From Paracoccus jeotgali (lineage in GTDB: Bacteria; Pseudomonadota; Alphaproteobacteria; Rhodobacterales; Rhodobacteraceae): a DNA stretch of 64,000 nt. The stretch lies in contig NZ_CP025583.1 in the NCBI RefSeq assembly GCF_002865605.1, forward strand, positions 290,501 through 354,500. The letters are read 5' to 3'. The stretch's first letter is position 1. Each line of letters opens with the position of its first letter. Made by a program: the position numbers and the translations under genes. Below the pieces are notes generated by a model, which ran no database searches, was not told the origin of the DNA, and saw only the letters and a list, made by a program, of their open reading frames with translations. Below, piece after piece: positions 34,961 through 45,417 of this stretch.

Positions 34961-35661
34961 GCGGTCTCCTTCTTGCGGGTGGTCAGCTGCTCGATGCGCT
35001 TCTCATGCTCGCCCTGAATGACGCGATGCACATAGATGCCGGGCAGGTGGATCATGTCGGGGTCGAGGCTGCCGCGCGGGACGATCTCCTCGACCTCGGC
35101 CACGCAGACCTTGCCGCACATGGCGGCGGGCGGGTTGAAGTTGCGCGCGGTCTTGCGGAACACCAGATTGCCGGTGTCGTCGGCCTTCCACGCCTTGACG
35201 ATGGACAGGTCGGCCACGATCCCGCGTTCCAGGATGTATTCCTGCCCGTCGAAGACCTTGACCTCCTTGCCCTCGGCGATCACGGTCCCGACGCCGGTGC
35301 GGGTGTAGAAGCCGGGGATGCCCGAGCCGCCGGCCCGCATCCGTTCGGCCAGCGTGCCTTGCGGGTTGAATTCCAGCTCGAGCTCGCCCGAGAGATATTG
35401 CCGCATGAATTCAGCATTTTCGCCGACATAGGACGACTGCATCTTGCGGATCTGGCGGGTGTCGAGCAGCTTGCCCAGACCAAACCCATCGACGCCGCAA
35501 TTGTTGCTGGCGATGGTCAGATCCTTGACGCCGCTTCTGACCAGCCCGTCGATCAGCAGTTCCGGGATGCCGCAAAGGCCAAAGCCGCCGGCGGCAATAT
35601 GCATGCCGTCGAACAGCAGCCCGTCAAGGGCGGCATCGGCGTCGGGATAGACTTTTTTCAT
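34957..35661 (-). CDS. scoA: 3-oxoacid CoA-transferase subunit A
   Basis: Subunit A (234 residues) forms the heteromer with ScoB. It starts [12 protein letters not shown] at 35661, preceded by the strong site GGAGGAAG. The CoA-binding glycine loop [10 protein letters not shown] is near 26-35, followed by [11 protein letters not shown] near 53-63 and [16 protein letters not shown] near 113-128, as in other SCOT A subunits. A TTGACA at 35710-35715 (minus strand) about 50 bp upstream may be its -35 box. Confidence 0.94.
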   Translation of the reverse strand: MKKVYPDADAALDGLLFDGMHIAAGGFGLCGIPELLIDGLVRSGVKDLTIASNNCGVDGFGLGKLLDTRQIRKMQSSYVGENAEFMRQYLSGELELEFNPQGTLAERMRAGGSGIPGFYTRTGVGTVIAEGKEVKVFDGQEYILERGIVADLSIVKAWKADDTGNLVFRKTARNFNPPAAMCGKVCVAEVEEIVPRGSLDPDMIHLPGIYVHRVIQGEHEKRIEQLTTRKKETA

Positions 35662-35767
35662 ATCTTCCTCCGAATACGTTGCGGAACTTGTCGCAAGGGG
35701 GCCGCGCGCTGTCAACGTGGCGGCGTGATGCGGCGCGCTTTCCACGGGGTCGCGGGACGCGGCAGGA

Positions 35768-38524
35768 TCACTCTGCCGCGCCCCCATCCTCGGTATCCGA
35801 GGCTTTCTTGGCCTTGGCGGCAGGCTTCTTCGCCGCCGTCTTCTTGGCCGCCGTCTTCTTGGCGGCAGGTTCCTTGGCAGCGGGCTTCTTCGCCGCCGGC
35901 TTCTTCTCGGCCGTGGCCTTCTTGGCGGCAGGCTTTTTCGCCGCCTTCTTGGCCGGCGATTTCGCCCGCTTCGCGGCGATCAGCTCCAATGCCCGTTCGA
36001 GCGTGATGTCAGCCGGGTCGAGATCGCGCGGCAGCGTCGCATTGACCTTTTCCCATTTGACATAAGGCCCATAGCGGCCATTCATCACCGAAATCGCGCC
36101 GCCCTCGGGATGCTCGCCCAGCTCTTTCAGGGGCGCGGCGGCAGCGGCGCGGCCACGCATCTGCTTCTGCGCCAGCACCTCGACGGCGCGGTTCATGCCG
36201 ATGGTAAAGACCTCGTCCACATCGGGCAGGTTGGCGTATTTCGAGCCATGCTTGACATAGGGGCCATAGCGCCCGATCGAAGCCTCGACCATCTCGCCAT
36301 CCTCGGGGTGCGGGCCGATGGGGCGGGGCAGGGCCAGCAATTGCAGCGCCCGGTCCAGATCCAGCGAACCCGCGTCCCAGCCCTTGGGGATCGAGGCGCG
36401 GGGCGGTTTCGGCACCTCCTCCGTCGCCTCGCCGCGCTGCACATAGGGGCCGAAGCGGCCGACCTTCAGGCTGATATCGTCGCCGCCATCCTGTCCCAGC
36501 ACCCGGTCGCCCACGGCCTCCTCGCCATCGGGGGCCGACAGCGGGCGGGTAAACCGACATTCCGGATAGTTCCCGCAGCCGATGAAGGCGCCGCCGGAAC
36601 GCGCCGTCTTCAGATGCAGCCGCCCCTTGCCGCAAAGCGGACATTCGCGCGGATCGCCGCCATCCTCGCGCGGCGGATAAAGATGCGGGGCCAGCGCCTC
36701 GTCGATGGCGGTCAGCACCTCGGAGATGCGCAGTTCCGACGTGCCGTCGAGCGCGGCCGAGAAGTCGCGCCAGAACCGCCGCAGCACTTCGCGATAGGCG
36801 CGGTTGCCCGAGCTGATATCGTCCAGCTCGGATTCCAGATTCGCGGTGAAATCATACGAGACGTAGCGTGGGAAATAGCGGGTCAGGAAGGCGGTCACCA
36901 GCCGGCCCTTATCCTCGGGCAGCAGGCGGTTCTTGTCCTTGCGGACATATTCGCGGTCCTGGATCGTGGTCACGATCGAGGCATAGGTCGAGGGCCGGCC
37001 GATGCCGAGCTCTTCCATCTTCTTGACCAGCGTCGCCTCGGTATAACGGGGCGGCGGCTGGGTGTGGTGCTGGCGCGCGGCGGCGGCGAAATCGGCCGCA
37101 CTCAGCAGGCTGTCGGTTTCCTTGGGCAGGTCGGCGGGGGCGCCGTCGGCATCGCTTGCCACGGTCTTTTCCATCTCGGCCCGGAAGGCGCCGGGGACCA
37201 GCCGCGCCGCCTCGCCCTGCGCGATCTGCGGCAGGCGGGCGCTGTCCTCGGCGTCGTCATCGTCGCGGCCCTGGTCATAGATCGCGAGGAAGCCGTCGAA
37301 CAGCATCACCTGCCCCGTCGCGCGCAGCCCGACCTGCCCGTCCGGGCTTTCGATCTCGACCGCGGTGCGTTCCAGCCGCGCGGCCTCCATCTGGCTGGCG
37401 AGGGTGCGCTTCCAGATCAGCCCATACAGCGCCCGCTGATCCTTTTCCGAGATCTTCAGCTGGTCCGGCGACAGCGACATCTCGGTCGGTCGGATACATT
37501 CATGCGCTTCCTGCGCGTTCTTGGCCTTGTTCTTGTACATGCGCGGCGATTTCGGGACGTAATTCGCGCCGAAACGGTCGCGGATCGCGTCGCGGGCGGC
37601 CATCACCGCCTCGGGCGCCATGTCGATGCCGTCGGTCCGCATATAGGTGATCAGCCCGGCCTCATACAGGCGCTGCGCGGTGGACATGCAGGCCTTGGCG
37701 CCCATGCCCAGCTTGCGGCTGGCCTCTTGCTGCAGGGTCGAGGTCATGAAGGGCGGCCAGGGGTTTCGCGTCGCGGGCTTGGCGGTGACGCTGGCGACCG
37801 ACAGATCGCGGCTGGCGATCGCCGACAGCGCGAGCCGGGCCTTTTCGGCGTCGGCCAGATCGAAGCGGTCCAGCTTGCTGCCGGCGAGGCTGACCAGCGT
37901 CGCGTCATATTCATCGCCCGCAGGCGTCGCCAGCCGGGCGTGGACCGACCAGTATTCGCGGGCCCGGAAGGCCTCGATCTCCATCTCGCGCTCGACGATG
38001 AGGCGCAGCGTCACCGACTGCACCCGGCCGGCGGATTTCGCGCCGGGCAGCTTGCGCCACAGCACCGGCGAGAGGTTGAAGCCGACCAGATAATCCAGCG
38101 CCCGGCGGGCGAGATAGGCGTCGACCAGGTCGCGGTCGATCTCGCGCGGGTGGGCCATGGCCTCGGTCACGGCGGCCTTGGTGATGGCGTTGAAGGTCAC
38201 CCGGCTGACCGATTTGCCCTTTTTCAGCGCCGGGGCCAGGGCCTCGAGCAGATGCCAGGAAATCGCCTCGCCCTCGCGGTCGGGGTCCGTGGCGAGGATC
38301 AGCGCGTCATCGGTGGCCAGCGCGTCGCGGATCGCCTTGAGGTGCTTCTTGCTGTCCGAAGCGACCTCCCAGCGCATGTCGAAATCGGCGTCGGGATCGA
38401 CCGAGCCGTCCTTGGGCGGCAGGTCGCGGACATGACCGAAGGATGCGAGAACGGTGAAGTCGTCGCCCAGATATTTGTTGATCGTCTTGGCTTTGGCCGG
38501 CGATTCGACGACGACGACGGGCAT
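35768..38524 (-). CDS. topA: DNA topoisomerase I
   Basis: TopA relaxes negative supercoils through a 5'-phosphotyrosine link. The 918-residue protein starts [15 protein letters not shown] at 38524. The Toprim domain shows [11 protein letters not shown] near 80-90 and the catalytic Tyr294 is in [10 protein letters not shown] zinc-finger-like CPLCGKG with CGNYPEC lies near 620-650, followed by several short repeats carrying GRYGPYV or GRFGPYV, the alphaproteobacterial type of C-terminus. The last 65 residues are a Lys/Ala/Pro tail. It lies downstream of dprA on the same strand, as in related genomes. Confidence 0.96.
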   Translation of the reverse strand: MPVVVVESPAKAKTINKYLGDDFTVLASFGHVRDLPPKDGSVDPDADFDMRWEVASDSKKHLKAIRDALATDDALILATDPDREGEAISWHLLEALAPALKKGKSVSRVTFNAITKAAVTEAMAHPREIDRDLVDAYLARRALDYLVGFNLSPVLWRKLPGAKSAGRVQSVTLRLIVEREMEIEAFRAREYWSVHARLATPAGDEYDATLVSLAGSKLDRFDLADAEKARLALSAIASRDLSVASVTAKPATRNPWPPFMTSTLQQEASRKLGMGAKACMSTAQRLYEAGLITYMRTDGIDMAPEAVMAARDAIRDRFGANYVPKSPRMYKNKAKNAQEAHECIRPTEMSLSPDQLKISEKDQRALYGLIWKRTLASQMEAARLERTAVEIESPDGQVGLRATGQVMLFDGFLAIYDQGRDDDDAEDSARLPQIAQGEAARLVPGAFRAEMEKTVASDADGAPADLPKETDSLLSAADFAAAARQHHTQPPPRYTEATLVKKMEELGIGRPSTYASIVTTIQDREYVRKDKNRLLPEDKGRLVTAFLTRYFPRYVSYDFTANLESELDDISSGNRAYREVLRRFWRDFSAALDGTSELRISEVLTAIDEALAPHLYPPREDGGDPRECPLCGKGRLHLKTARSGGAFIGCGNYPECRFTRPLSAPDGEEAVGDRVLGQDGGDDISLKVGRFGPYVQRGEATEEVPKPPRASIPKGWDAGSLDLDRALQLLALPRPIGPHPEDGEMVEASIGRYGPYVKHGSKYANLPDVDEVFTIGMNRAVEVLAQKQMRGRAAAAAPLKELGEHPEGGAISVMNGRYGPYVKWEKVNATLPRDLDPADITLERALELIAAKRAKSPAKKAAKKPAAKKATAEKKPAAKKPAAKEPAAKKTAAKKTAAKKPAAKAKKASDTEDGGAAE
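35780..35965 (-). repeat. Lys/Ala/Pro-rich repetitive tail of topA
   Basis: The 3' end of topA is a degenerate repeat with a unit near 15-18 bp, encoding [10 protein letters not shown] and AAKEP pentapeptides. It resembles histone H1-like tails and probably gives non-specific DNA binding. It may be prone to length change. Confidence 0.7.
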
Positions 38525-38828
38525 GGCGGACCTCATGGCGGATTCGGGCCGGCAAGATGGGGCTGCGGACCCTGGGTGTCAACGGCTGACGGCGGGAGGG
38601 GCTGATGGGGCAGGCAGCGGCGGCGTGGTGGCAGGGCAGTCGTGGCCGGGGCGGGGGTGGCGGAGCAGCATCGGCGGGAGTGACGCCGGAAACCGTCAAG
38701 ATGACGATATGCAATCTCTCCTTCGCCGCCTTTGATCCCTCAACCGCACCTTCGCGTCCTACAGGCCTGCATCAACGGAAACTCACGCTTGCTGAACGGC
38801 CCCACCTCTGAACCTCATGCGCTCCGCC
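38525..38828. other. non-coding gap between topA and dprA
   Basis: About 304 bp between the topA start and the dprA stop. It holds the candidate topA promoter at 38554-38582. I see no convincing ORF, RNA gene or repeat in the rest. Confidence 0.5.
38554..38582 (-). promoter_or_regulatory. candidate topA promoter
   Basis: On the minus strand TTGACA (38582-38577) and CATCTT (38559-38554) are 17 bp apart, about 30 bp before the topA start. The -35 is a perfect consensus. Confidence 0.48.
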
Positions 38829-40082
38829 TCATCCGCTCAACGCCACGCGCCCCCCTGCCATGCGGGCAATCTTGCCTGACAGTTCCAGCCGCAGCAGCAC
38901 CGGGGCGAGGGCGGCCGCGCCGAGGCCGCAGTCGCGGATCAGCACGTCCTCATCCAGCGGTGCGGGCGAGAGGCGGTCGAGGACTGTGGCCTCGATCTGC
39001 GCCGGGGTGGCTCGCAAAGGGGCGCCGGTTCGGTCCGGTGGAGTTGCAGGGCCGTCGCGATCAATTGCCGCGGGTGCCGAGGTTTCGGGGTTGGTCCGCG
39101 ACTGCGTTACGCCCGCCTCGGGCGTCGCATCTGACCCAGAAGTCAGCCCCTGCGGCGGATCACCGGCGCCTGTCACGCGCGCCAGCGACTGTTGCAGATC
39201 GGGGAGGGCGGCGATGACGTCCTCGGCGCTGCGGACCAGCACTGCGCCGTCGCGGATCAGCTGATTGCAGCCGCCGGCGCGGCCGTCGACGGGGTGGCCG
39301 GGGACGGCCATCACCTCTCGCCCCTGATCGAGCGCGTCGCGGGCGGTGATGAGGCTGCCGGATTTCAGCGCCGCCTCGACCACCACCACGCCATGGGCGA
39401 GACCCGAGATGATGCGGTTGCGGGCGGGGAAATGCCGCGCCACGGGCACGGTGCCGGGCGGTTGTTCGGTAATCAGGCAGCCCCGGTCGCAGATCATGCT
39501 GGCCAGAACGCGGTTCTCTTGCGGATAGATGACGTCGATGCCGCCGGCCATGACCGCGACGGTGCCCGACCGAAGGCTGGCCTCGTGTGCGGCGGTGTCG
39601 ATGCCGCGGGCCAGACCCGCGATGACGGTGATTCCCTCCGCGGCCAGCGCCCCCGCCATGCCCCGCGCCATCCGCAGCCCCAGCGATGAGGCATTCCGCG
39701 CCCCGATCACCGCGAGGCCGGGCCGGCGCAAGGCGTCCGCGCAGCCCTTGAGCCAGATCACCGGCGGCGCGTCGGGGATGTCGCGCAGGAGCGCCGGATA
39801 GTCGGGCGAATCGCAGCGGATCAGTCGGGCGCCGGCCTTGTGGCCGGCCTTCAGTTCGGCCACGGCCACCGCTTCGGGGCAGGGCGCATAGTCCTGAACC
39901 CCTGCCTGACGGGCGATGTCGGGCAGGGCCTGCAGGGCGGCGCGGGCGCTGCCATGTTCGGCCACAAGCCGGTGGAACGTCGCCGGCCCGACCCGGCGCG
40001 AGCGGATCAGGCGCAGCACGCTGAGGTCGTCATCGCCCGCATCCGGCGCCGCCGGGCTGGTCTTGAAGGAAAACAACCGCAT
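38829..40082 (-). CDS. dprA: DNA processing protein DprA
   Basis: DprA binds incoming single-stranded DNA and loads RecA during natural transformation. The 417-residue protein has an N-terminal SAM-like helical part (about 15-75) and a Rossmann-like core with GLARGIDTAAHEASL near 162-176 and AGGIDVIYPQEN near 183-194, then an internal Pro/Ala/Thr-rich linker. A C-terminal winged-helix part begins near 355 (ATVLDRLSPAPLDEDVL). The linker of about 60 residues is low complexity. No other competence genes are in the window. Confidence 0.93.
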   Translation of the reverse strand: MRLFSFKTSPAAPDAGDDDLSVLRLIRSRRVGPATFHRLVAEHGSARAALQALPDIARQAGVQDYAPCPEAVAVAELKAGHKAGARLIRCDSPDYPALLRDIPDAPPVIWLKGCADALRRPGLAVIGARNASSLGLRMARGMAGALAAEGITVIAGLARGIDTAAHEASLRSGTVAVMAGGIDVIYPQENRVLASMICDRGCLITEQPPGTVPVARHFPARNRIISGLAHGVVVVEAALKSGSLITARDALDQGREVMAVPGHPVDGRAGGCNQLIRDGAVLVRSAEDVIAALPDLQQSLARVTGAGDPPQGLTSGSDATPEAGVTQSRTNPETSAPAAIDRDGPATPPDRTGAPLRATPAQIEATVLDRLSPAPLDEDVLIRDCGLGAAALAPVLLRLELSGKIARMAGGRVALSG

Positions 40083-40171
40083 CGCCCCTCTGCCTGTCCT
40101 GAGTCGGGACGGTTATGGCCGGAAGGGGGTTAAGATTCGGTTAGCGTCCGTGGCCGGCCCCTCCGCCAGCC

Positions 40172-41593
40172 TCAGGCGGCCGAGCCACCGACCGTCAGCC
40201 CGCCGATCATCAGCGTCGGCAGCCCGACCCCGACCGGCACCCATTGCCCCTGCTTGCCGCAGGTCCCCATGCCGGGATCAAGGCCCATGTCGTCGCCGAT
40301 GGCGCGGATCTGCTGCAGCGCCGTCGCGCCATCGCCGATCAGGGTTGCGCCGCGGATGGGCGCGCCGACGACGCCGTTGCGGACGCGGTAGGCCTCGGTG
40401 CAGGAAAACACGAACTTGCCATTGGTGATGTCGACCTGACCGCCGCCGAAGCCCACGGCATAGATCCCGTCCTTCAGATCCGACAGGATCGCGTCGGGGG
40501 CGGTGTCGCCGCCCAGCATGAAGGTGTTGGTCATGCGCGGCATCGGCGCGTGGGCATAGCTTTCGCGCCGGCCGTTGCCGGTGGGCGCGACGCCCATCAG
40601 GCGGGCGTTCTGGCGGTCCTGCAGATAGCCGGTCAGGATGCCGTCCTCGATCAGCACGTTGCGGGCGGGGGGCGTGCCTTCGTCATCAACGCTGATCGAG
40701 CCGCGGCGGTCGGGAATGGTGCCGTCGTCGATGACGGTGACGCCGGGGGCCGCGACCCGCTGACCCAGAAGCCCGGCGAAGGCCGAGTGGCCCTTGCGGT
40801 TGAAATCGCCCTCGAGCCCGTGGCCCACCGCCTCGTGCAGCAGGATGCCGGGCCAGCCGGGGCCGAGCACCACGTCCATGACCCCGGCCGGGGCGGGTTC
40901 GGCGCGCAGGTTCACCAGCGCGATGCGCAGCGCCTCGCGGACCTGCGCCTGCCAATGCGCGGGCTGGACCAGCCCGGCCAGCGACACGCGCCCGCCGCCG
41001 CCGGTGCCGCCGCTTTCGCGCCGGGCGTTATCCTCGACAATGACTGCGACATTAAGTCGCGCCATGGGCCGGGTGTCGGTCACCAGCCCGCCCTCGGGGC
41101 GCAGGATCGCCACCTGTTGCAGGCTGGTCTGGATCGAGACCGTCGCCTGCACCACCCGCGGATCGAGGCTGCGGGCAAAGGCGTCGATCTGGCGCAGAAG
41201 CTCGATCCGCGTGGCGATATCCAGCCCCTCGGCCGGGTCGATCGGCTGATAAAGCGGCCCCGGCCCGGCAGCCGGCGGCAAGGCGAGGCTGCCGCCGCCA
41301 TTGCCGACCGCGAGCCGCACGGTTTCGGCCGCGCGGGTCAGCGCGGGCAGCGTCAGTTCGGTCGAATGGGCATAGCCCGTCACCTCGCCCGAAACCGCGC
41401 GCAGGCCAAAGCCCTGGCTGGCCGTATAGCTGGAGCCGCGCAGCCGGCCATCGTCGAAGACCAGCGATTCCGAGTGGGCGCGTTCGACGAACAACTCGCC
41501 ATCCTCGGCACCGTCGGTCGCCGCGCGCAGCACCTTCAGCGCGTCCTCGCGGTCGAATCCTTCCTTGAAGGGGGTGAAATCGGCTATGCTCAT
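40172..41593 (-). CDS. tldD: TldD family metalloprotease
   Basis: TldD pairs with TldE/PmbA in a protease that degrades unfolded small proteins and matures some peptides. The 473-residue product carries the HExxxH zinc motif in LLHEAVGHGLEGDF near 261-274, and CGKQGQWVPVG near the C-terminus. Length and motif order match TldD. Its partner pmbA is not in the window. It is divergent from ctaC with about 170 bp between starts. Confidence 0.95.
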   Translation of the reverse strand: MSIADFTPFKEGFDREDALKVLRAATDGAEDGELFVERAHSESLVFDDGRLRGSSYTASQGFGLRAVSGEVTGYAHSTELTLPALTRAAETVRLAVGNGGGSLALPPAAGPGPLYQPIDPAEGLDIATRIELLRQIDAFARSLDPRVVQATVSIQTSLQQVAILRPEGGLVTDTRPMARLNVAVIVEDNARRESGGTGGGGRVSLAGLVQPAHWQAQVREALRIALVNLRAEPAPAGVMDVVLGPGWPGILLHEAVGHGLEGDFNRKGHSAFAGLLGQRVAAPGVTVIDDGTIPDRRGSISVDDEGTPPARNVLIEDGILTGYLQDRQNARLMGVAPTGNGRRESYAHAPMPRMTNTFMLGGDTAPDAILSDLKDGIYAVGFGGGQVDITNGKFVFSCTEAYRVRNGVVGAPIRGATLIGDGATALQQIRAIGDDMGLDPGMGTCGKQGQWVPVGVGLPTLMIGGLTVGGSAA

Positions 41594-41656
41594 CGCTAAG
41601 GTCCCGGATCAGAGGTCAGGTCGCGCCGCGCCGCGTCTTTGCCGGCATGTGCTGAC

Positions 41657-41686
41657 TTGTCGCAGGGCGGGTTTTGTGGTTGTAAA
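41657..41686 (+). promoter_or_regulatory. candidate ctaC promoter
   Basis: TTGTCG (41657-41662) and TGTAAA (41681-41686) with 18-bp spacing lie about 80 bp before the ctaC start. A TTGACT further down at 41697 is an alternative -35. Low certainty. Confidence 0.33.
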
Positions 41687-41765
41687 CGGAAAAGGTTTGA
41701 CTCGGAAGGGCGGCGGACCAGCGGCGGCCGCCTGACGCGACAGGAACATGGCAAGGGATACTCGG

Positions 41766-42662
41766 ATGGCAGCTCCAGCGACGATGCGCCGCGTTATGGC
41801 GGCAGGAATGGGTGCAACGGCAATGCTGTGGGCAGGCTTGGCCCGCGCGCAGGATGCCGCGGCCGATGTGCTGGGCGATCTGCCGCTGATCGGCGTGCCC
41901 CATAATGGCGGCATGGGCTTCCAGCCCGCCTCCAGCCCCGAGGCCATCGACCAGCAGTGGCTGGATTACTACGTCCTGGTCATCATCGCCGCCGTGACCC
42001 TGTTCGTCTGCGCGCTGCTGCTGTGGTGCATTGTGCGCTATAACCGCCGCATGAACCCGGTGCCGGCGCGGTTCAGCCACAACACGCCCATCGAGATCAC
42101 GTGGACGCTGGTGCCGATCCTGCTGCTGATCTCGATCGGGGTGTTCTCGCTGCCGATCCTGTTCCGCCAGTTGTCCATCCCGGAAAACCCCGAGGTGGTG
42201 ATCAAGGCCACCGGCCACCAGTGGTACTGGTCCTATGAATATGTCGAGGACGGGGTCGAGTTCGACTCGCTGATGCTCGCGCGTGAGGATCTGGAGGCCA
42301 ACGGCTATAGCCAGAACGAATATCTGCTGGCCACCGACACCGCCGTCGTCGTCCCGGTGGGTCAGGAGGTGCTGATGCAGTTCACCGCCACCGACGTCAT
42401 CCATTCCTGGACGATCCCCGCTTTCGCGGTCAAGCAGGACGCCGTCCCCGGCCGCATCGCGCAGCTGTCCTTCACCGCGCTGGAAGAGGGCGTCTATTTC
42501 GGCCAGTGCTCGGAGCTGTGCGGGATCAACCACGCCTATATGCCGATCGTGGTCAAGGCCGTCGCGCCCGAAGTCTATGCCCAGTGGCTGGAAGGTGCCA
42601 AGGTCGAGTTCGCAGCCGCCGATCTGCGCGACGCGCAGCCGCTGCGGCTGGCGGAAAGGTAA
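41766..42662 (+). CDS. ctaC: cytochrome c oxidase subunit II (aa3 type)
   Basis: Subunit II carries the CuA centre that takes electrons from cytochrome c. The preferred start at 41766 has AAGGGA at good spacing and gives 298 residues, which I recall as the length of the Paracoccus denitrificans precursor; an ATG at 41748 is also in frame. A signal peptide ends near AQDAAAD. Two membrane helices follow at about 57-85 and 102-124. The aromatic motif [10 protein letters not shown] lies near 142-151. The CuA ligands are in VIHSWTIP and [14 protein letters not shown]. It starts the cta operon; subunit I (ctaD) is not here, as in Paracoccus. Confidence 0.96.
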   Translation: MAAPATMRRVMAAGMGATAMLWAGLARAQDAAADVLGDLPLIGVPHNGGMGFQPASSPEAIDQQWLDYYVLVIIAAVTLFVCALLLWCIVRYNRRMNPVPARFSHNTPIEITWTLVPILLLISIGVFSLPILFRQLSIPENPEVVIKATGHQWYWSYEYVEDGVEFDSLMLAREDLEANGYSQNEYLLATDTAVVVPVGQEVLMQFTATDVIHSWTIPAFAVKQDAVPGRIAQLSFTALEEGVYFGQCSELCGINHAYMPIVVKAVAPEVYAQWLEGAKVEFAAADLRDAQPLRLAER

Positions 42663-42665
42663 GGC

Positions 42666-43580
42666 GTGACGGACGCAACCGCATATCAGGGTCCGGCCGA
42701 GGCCGAGTTCAGCGATTACATCGCGCTGCTCAAGCCTCGCGTCATGTCGCTGGTCGTCTTCACGGCGTTCGTGGGGCTGATCGTCGCGCCCGGCACGCTG
42801 CATCCGCTGGTCGCCTTTTGCGCGGTGCTGTTCATCGCCATCGGCGGCGGGGCGTCCGGTGCGCTGAACATGTGGTATGACGCCGATATCGACGCGGTGA
42901 TGAAGCGGACCCGCAACCGCCCCATCCCCGCCGGCCGCATCGAGGGCCGCGAGGCGCTGGCGATGGGACTGGCGCTGTCGGGGCTGGCGGTGATGATGCT
43001 GGGGCTGGCGACCAACTGGTTCGCGGCCGGATTCCTGGCCTTTACGATCTTCTTCTATGGCGTGGTCTACACCATCTGGCTCAAGCGCTCGACGCCGCAG
43101 AACATCGTCATCGGCGGCGCGGCCGGGGCCTTCCCGCCCATGATCGGCTGGGCCTGCGTCACCGGCGGGATCTCGGTCGAATCGCTGCTGATGTTCGCGC
43201 TGGTCTTCTTCTGGACCCCGCCGCATTTCTGGGCGCTGGCGCTGTTCATGAAGGAAGATTACCACAAGGCCGGCGTGCCGATGCTGACCGTCACCCATGG
43301 CCGGCAGGTCACGCGGCGCCATATCTTCGGCTATACGCTGGTGCTGGCGCCGTTTGCGCTGTGGCTGGGCCTGACCAGCATCGGCGGGCCGGTCTATCTG
43401 GCCGTGGCGCTGGTGCTGAACGCGCTGTTCATCTGGCGCGGCTGGCAGGTCATGCAGCGCAGCGATGCCGAATCCTACGCAGATAATCACAAGGCCGAAA
43501 AAGCGTTCTTCAAGCTATCGCTCTATTACCTGTTCGCGCATTTCATGGCGCTGCTGGTTCAGCATTGGGTGGTGGCATGA
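42666..43580 (+). CDS. ctaB: heme O synthase (protoheme IX farnesyltransferase)
   Basis: CtaB farnesylates heme b to heme O, the precursor of heme a for the aa3 oxidase, in the inner membrane. The GTG-started, 304-residue UbiA-family protein has about nine hydrophobic segments. The first Asp-rich motif is [19 protein letters not shown] near 69-87, and [17 protein letters not shown] follows near 136-152. It starts 3 bp after ctaC and overlaps the next small gene by ATGA, so synthesis is coupled with subunit II. Confidence 0.96.
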   Translation: MTDATAYQGPAEAEFSDYIALLKPRVMSLVVFTAFVGLIVAPGTLHPLVAFCAVLFIAIGGGASGALNMWYDADIDAVMKRTRNRPIPAGRIEGREALAMGLALSGLAVMMLGLATNWFAAGFLAFTIFFYGVVYTIWLKRSTPQNIVIGGAAGAFPPMIGWACVTGGISVESLLMFALVFFWTPPHFWALALFMKEDYHKAGVPMLTVTHGRQVTRRHIFGYTLVLAPFALWLGLTSIGGPVYLAVALVLNALFIWRGWQVMQRSDAESYADNHKAEKAFFKLSLYYLFAHFMALLVQHWVVA

Positions 43581-43852
43581 TGGCACTTCGGACCGAACAT
43601 GAACTGCACAGCCGCCGCCGCTCGCGCAATGTCGGGCTGCTGGTCGTGCTGCTGTGCTTTGCGGCGCTGATCTTCGGGTTGTCGGTGGTCAAGGTCAGCA
43701 ACGGCAACGCGGATGCGTTGAAAGGATACGACCACCAGGTGCGACCCGCGCTGCTTCCGCGCGACGAGGGTGTGCGCATCGCCCCCAGCGACTCTCCTGT
43801 GGCTGCGCCCGGCACCCCCGCCGCCGAACAAGGGGCGAGGACGACGCCATGA
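43577..43852 (+). CDS. small single-span membrane protein of the cta operon
   Basis: This 91-residue protein starts [10 protein letters not shown] in an ATGA overlap with ctaB and ends in an ATGA overlap with ctaG. A basic N-terminus (HSRRRSRN) is followed by one membrane helix at about 22-42, then a Pro/Ala-rich tail predicted to be periplasmic. This order, with a small membrane ORF between ctaB and ctaG, is known from Paracoccus and Rhodobacter loci and sometimes called CoxF. The function is unproven; a role in oxidase assembly is an inference from position. Confidence 0.75.
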   Translation: MMALRTEHELHSRRRSRNVGLLVVLLCFAALIFGLSVVKVSNGNADALKGYDHQVRPALLPRDEGVRIAPSDSPVAAPGTPAAEQGARTTP

Positions 43853-44454
43853 GACTGCTTCCGACAGACAAGAACCAGCGGGTCGTGGTGCAACTGGTCG
43901 GCGTGGTGCTGACGATGGGCGCGCTGGCCTGGGCGGCGGTGCCCTTCTATGACTGGTTCTGCCGCGTGACCGGCTATGCCGGCACGACGCAGGTGGCGAC
44001 CGCGCCCTATGCTGACAGCGAGATCCTGGACGAGACGATCACCGTCCGCTTCGACGCCAACACCGACACCAACCTGCCCTGGACCTTCCGCCCGCTGCAG
44101 ACCCATATGACCTTGCGCATCGGCGAGACCGGGCTGGCCTATTACGAGGCGATCAACAATTCCGACCATCCGATCATCGGCCGCGCCAGCTATAACGTCG
44201 CGCCGCCGGTCGCGGGGTCGTTCTTCTACAAGATCGAGTGCTTCTGCTTTACCGAGCAGCTGCTCGAACCCGGCGAGCGGATGGAGATGCCGGTCACCTT
44301 CGAGGTCGACCCCGCCATCGCCACCGATCGCGATGCCAGCAAGGTCCGCGACATCACGCTGAGCTACACCTTCCACCAATACGGGACGCCCGAACCGGCA
44401 CCGGCTGCACAGGCCGCGCTGGACAGCGCCCCGGCCACCACAAGAACGAACTGA
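43849..44454 (+). CDS. ctaG: cytochrome c oxidase copper chaperone CtaG/Cox11
   Basis: CtaG delivers copper to the CuB site of subunit I. The 201-residue protein begins [10 protein letters not shown], has one membrane helix at about 12-33 with [15 protein letters not shown] just after (the family signature), and an immunoglobulin-like periplasmic domain. The copper-binding pair lies in [10 protein letters not shown] near 128-137. Length and motifs are those of Cox11. It overlaps the preceding small gene by ATGA. Confidence 0.95.
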   Translation: MRLLPTDKNQRVVVQLVGVVLTMGALAWAAVPFYDWFCRVTGYAGTTQVATAPYADSEILDETITVRFDANTDTNLPWTFRPLQTHMTLRIGETGLAYYEAINNSDHPIIGRASYNVAPPVAGSFFYKIECFCFTEQLLEPGERMEMPVTFEVDPAIATDRDASKVRDITLSYTFHQYGTPEPAPAAQAALDSAPATTRTN

Positions 44455-44474
44455 CGCATTAGCGGGGACAGCCA

Positions 44475-45275
44475 ATGGCGCAAGCAAAGAATCACGATTA
44501 TCACATCCTGCCGCCCTCGCTCTGGCCGCTGCTTGGGGCCATCGCGGCGTTTGTCATGTTCACCGGCGGCGTCGCCTGGATGAAGGGCGGGGGGCCGTGG
44601 GTCTTCCTGATGGGCGTCGTCGGCGTCTTCTATGTCATGTTCGGCTGGTGGGCGGATGTCGTCCGCGAGGGCGAGACCGGCGATCACACCCCGGTGGTGC
44701 GGATCGGCCTGCAATACGGCATCATCCTGTTCATCACCTCCGAGGTGATGTTCTTCGTCGCCTGGTTCTGGGCCTTCTTCAAGAACGCGCTGTATCCGAT
44801 GGGGCCGGAAAGCCCGCTCAAGGACGGGCCGTGGCCGCCGGAAGGCATCACCACCTTTGACCCCTGGCACCTGCCGCTGATCAACACGCTGATCCTGCTG
44901 CTGTCGGGCGTGGCCGTGACCTGGGCGCACCACGCGCTGGTCCATGAAAACGACCGCCGCACGACCATCAACGGCGTCGCCATCGCCGTCTTCCTGGGCG
45001 TCTGCTTCACCATCCTGCAGGCCTATGAATACAGCCACGCGGCGTTCGGCCTGTCCGACACCGTCTATGGCGGCGTGTTCTTCATGGCGACCGGCTTTCA
45101 CGGCTTTCACGTCATCATCGGCACGATCTTCCTGTTCGTCTGCCTGGTCCGCCTGATGCGCGGCCAGATGAGCGACAAGCAGCATGTCGGTTTCGAGGCT
45201 GCCGCCTGGTACTGGCACTTTGTCGACGTGGTCTGGCTGTTCCTGTTCTTTGCGATCTATGTCTGGGGCCGCTGA
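44475..45275 (+). CDS. ctaE: cytochrome c oxidase subunit III
   Basis: Subunit III has seven membrane helices that support proton uptake and stability of the aa3 oxidase. The 266-residue protein begins [20 protein letters not shown] and shows [17 protein letters not shown] near 91-107, with the conserved Glu, and [14 protein letters not shown] near 208-221, plus [16 protein letters not shown] close to the end. GGGGAC lies before the ATG. A strong terminator follows, closing the operon before surf1. Confidence 0.96.
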   Translation: MAQAKNHDYHILPPSLWPLLGAIAAFVMFTGGVAWMKGGGPWVFLMGVVGVFYVMFGWWADVVREGETGDHTPVVRIGLQYGIILFITSEVMFFVAWFWAFFKNALYPMGPESPLKDGPWPPEGITTFDPWHLPLINTLILLLSGVAVTWAHHALVHENDRRTTINGVAIAVFLGVCFTILQAYEYSHAAFGLSDTVYGGVFFMATGFHGFHVIIGTIFLFVCLVRLMRGQMSDKQHVGFEAAAWYWHFVDVVWLFLFFAIYVWGR

Positions 45276-45305
45276 GCGAGAACCGACCACCGGTTGACGA
45301 CCTGC

Positions 45306-45334
45306 AAACGGCGCGGCATCTGGCCGCGCCGTTT
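45306..45334 (+). terminator. intrinsic terminator after ctaE
   Basis: AAACGGCGCGGC pairs with GCCGCGCCGTTT (12 bp perfect) around a 5-nt loop and is followed by TG. It lies 31 nt after the ctaE stop and separates it from surf1. Confidence 0.82.
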
Positions 45335-45417
45335 TGCCATTGCGGGGCCGGTGATCGCCCCTTCAATCCCGCGCCCGGACGCGCTATCGCCGGCAGGTGC
45401 AACAGGCGAATCCCAAG

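Noticed and set aside
35780..35965. Repeats at the end of topA considered as a CRISPR-like or mobile repeat.
   Set aside because: The repeats are contiguous, have no unique spacers and stay in frame as Lys/Ala codons of topA.
38794..38813. GAAC repeated upstream of topA, like an alphaproteobacterial SOS box.
   Set aside because: The spacer is 12 bp, not 7, and the site lies next to the end of dprA rather than at a promoter.
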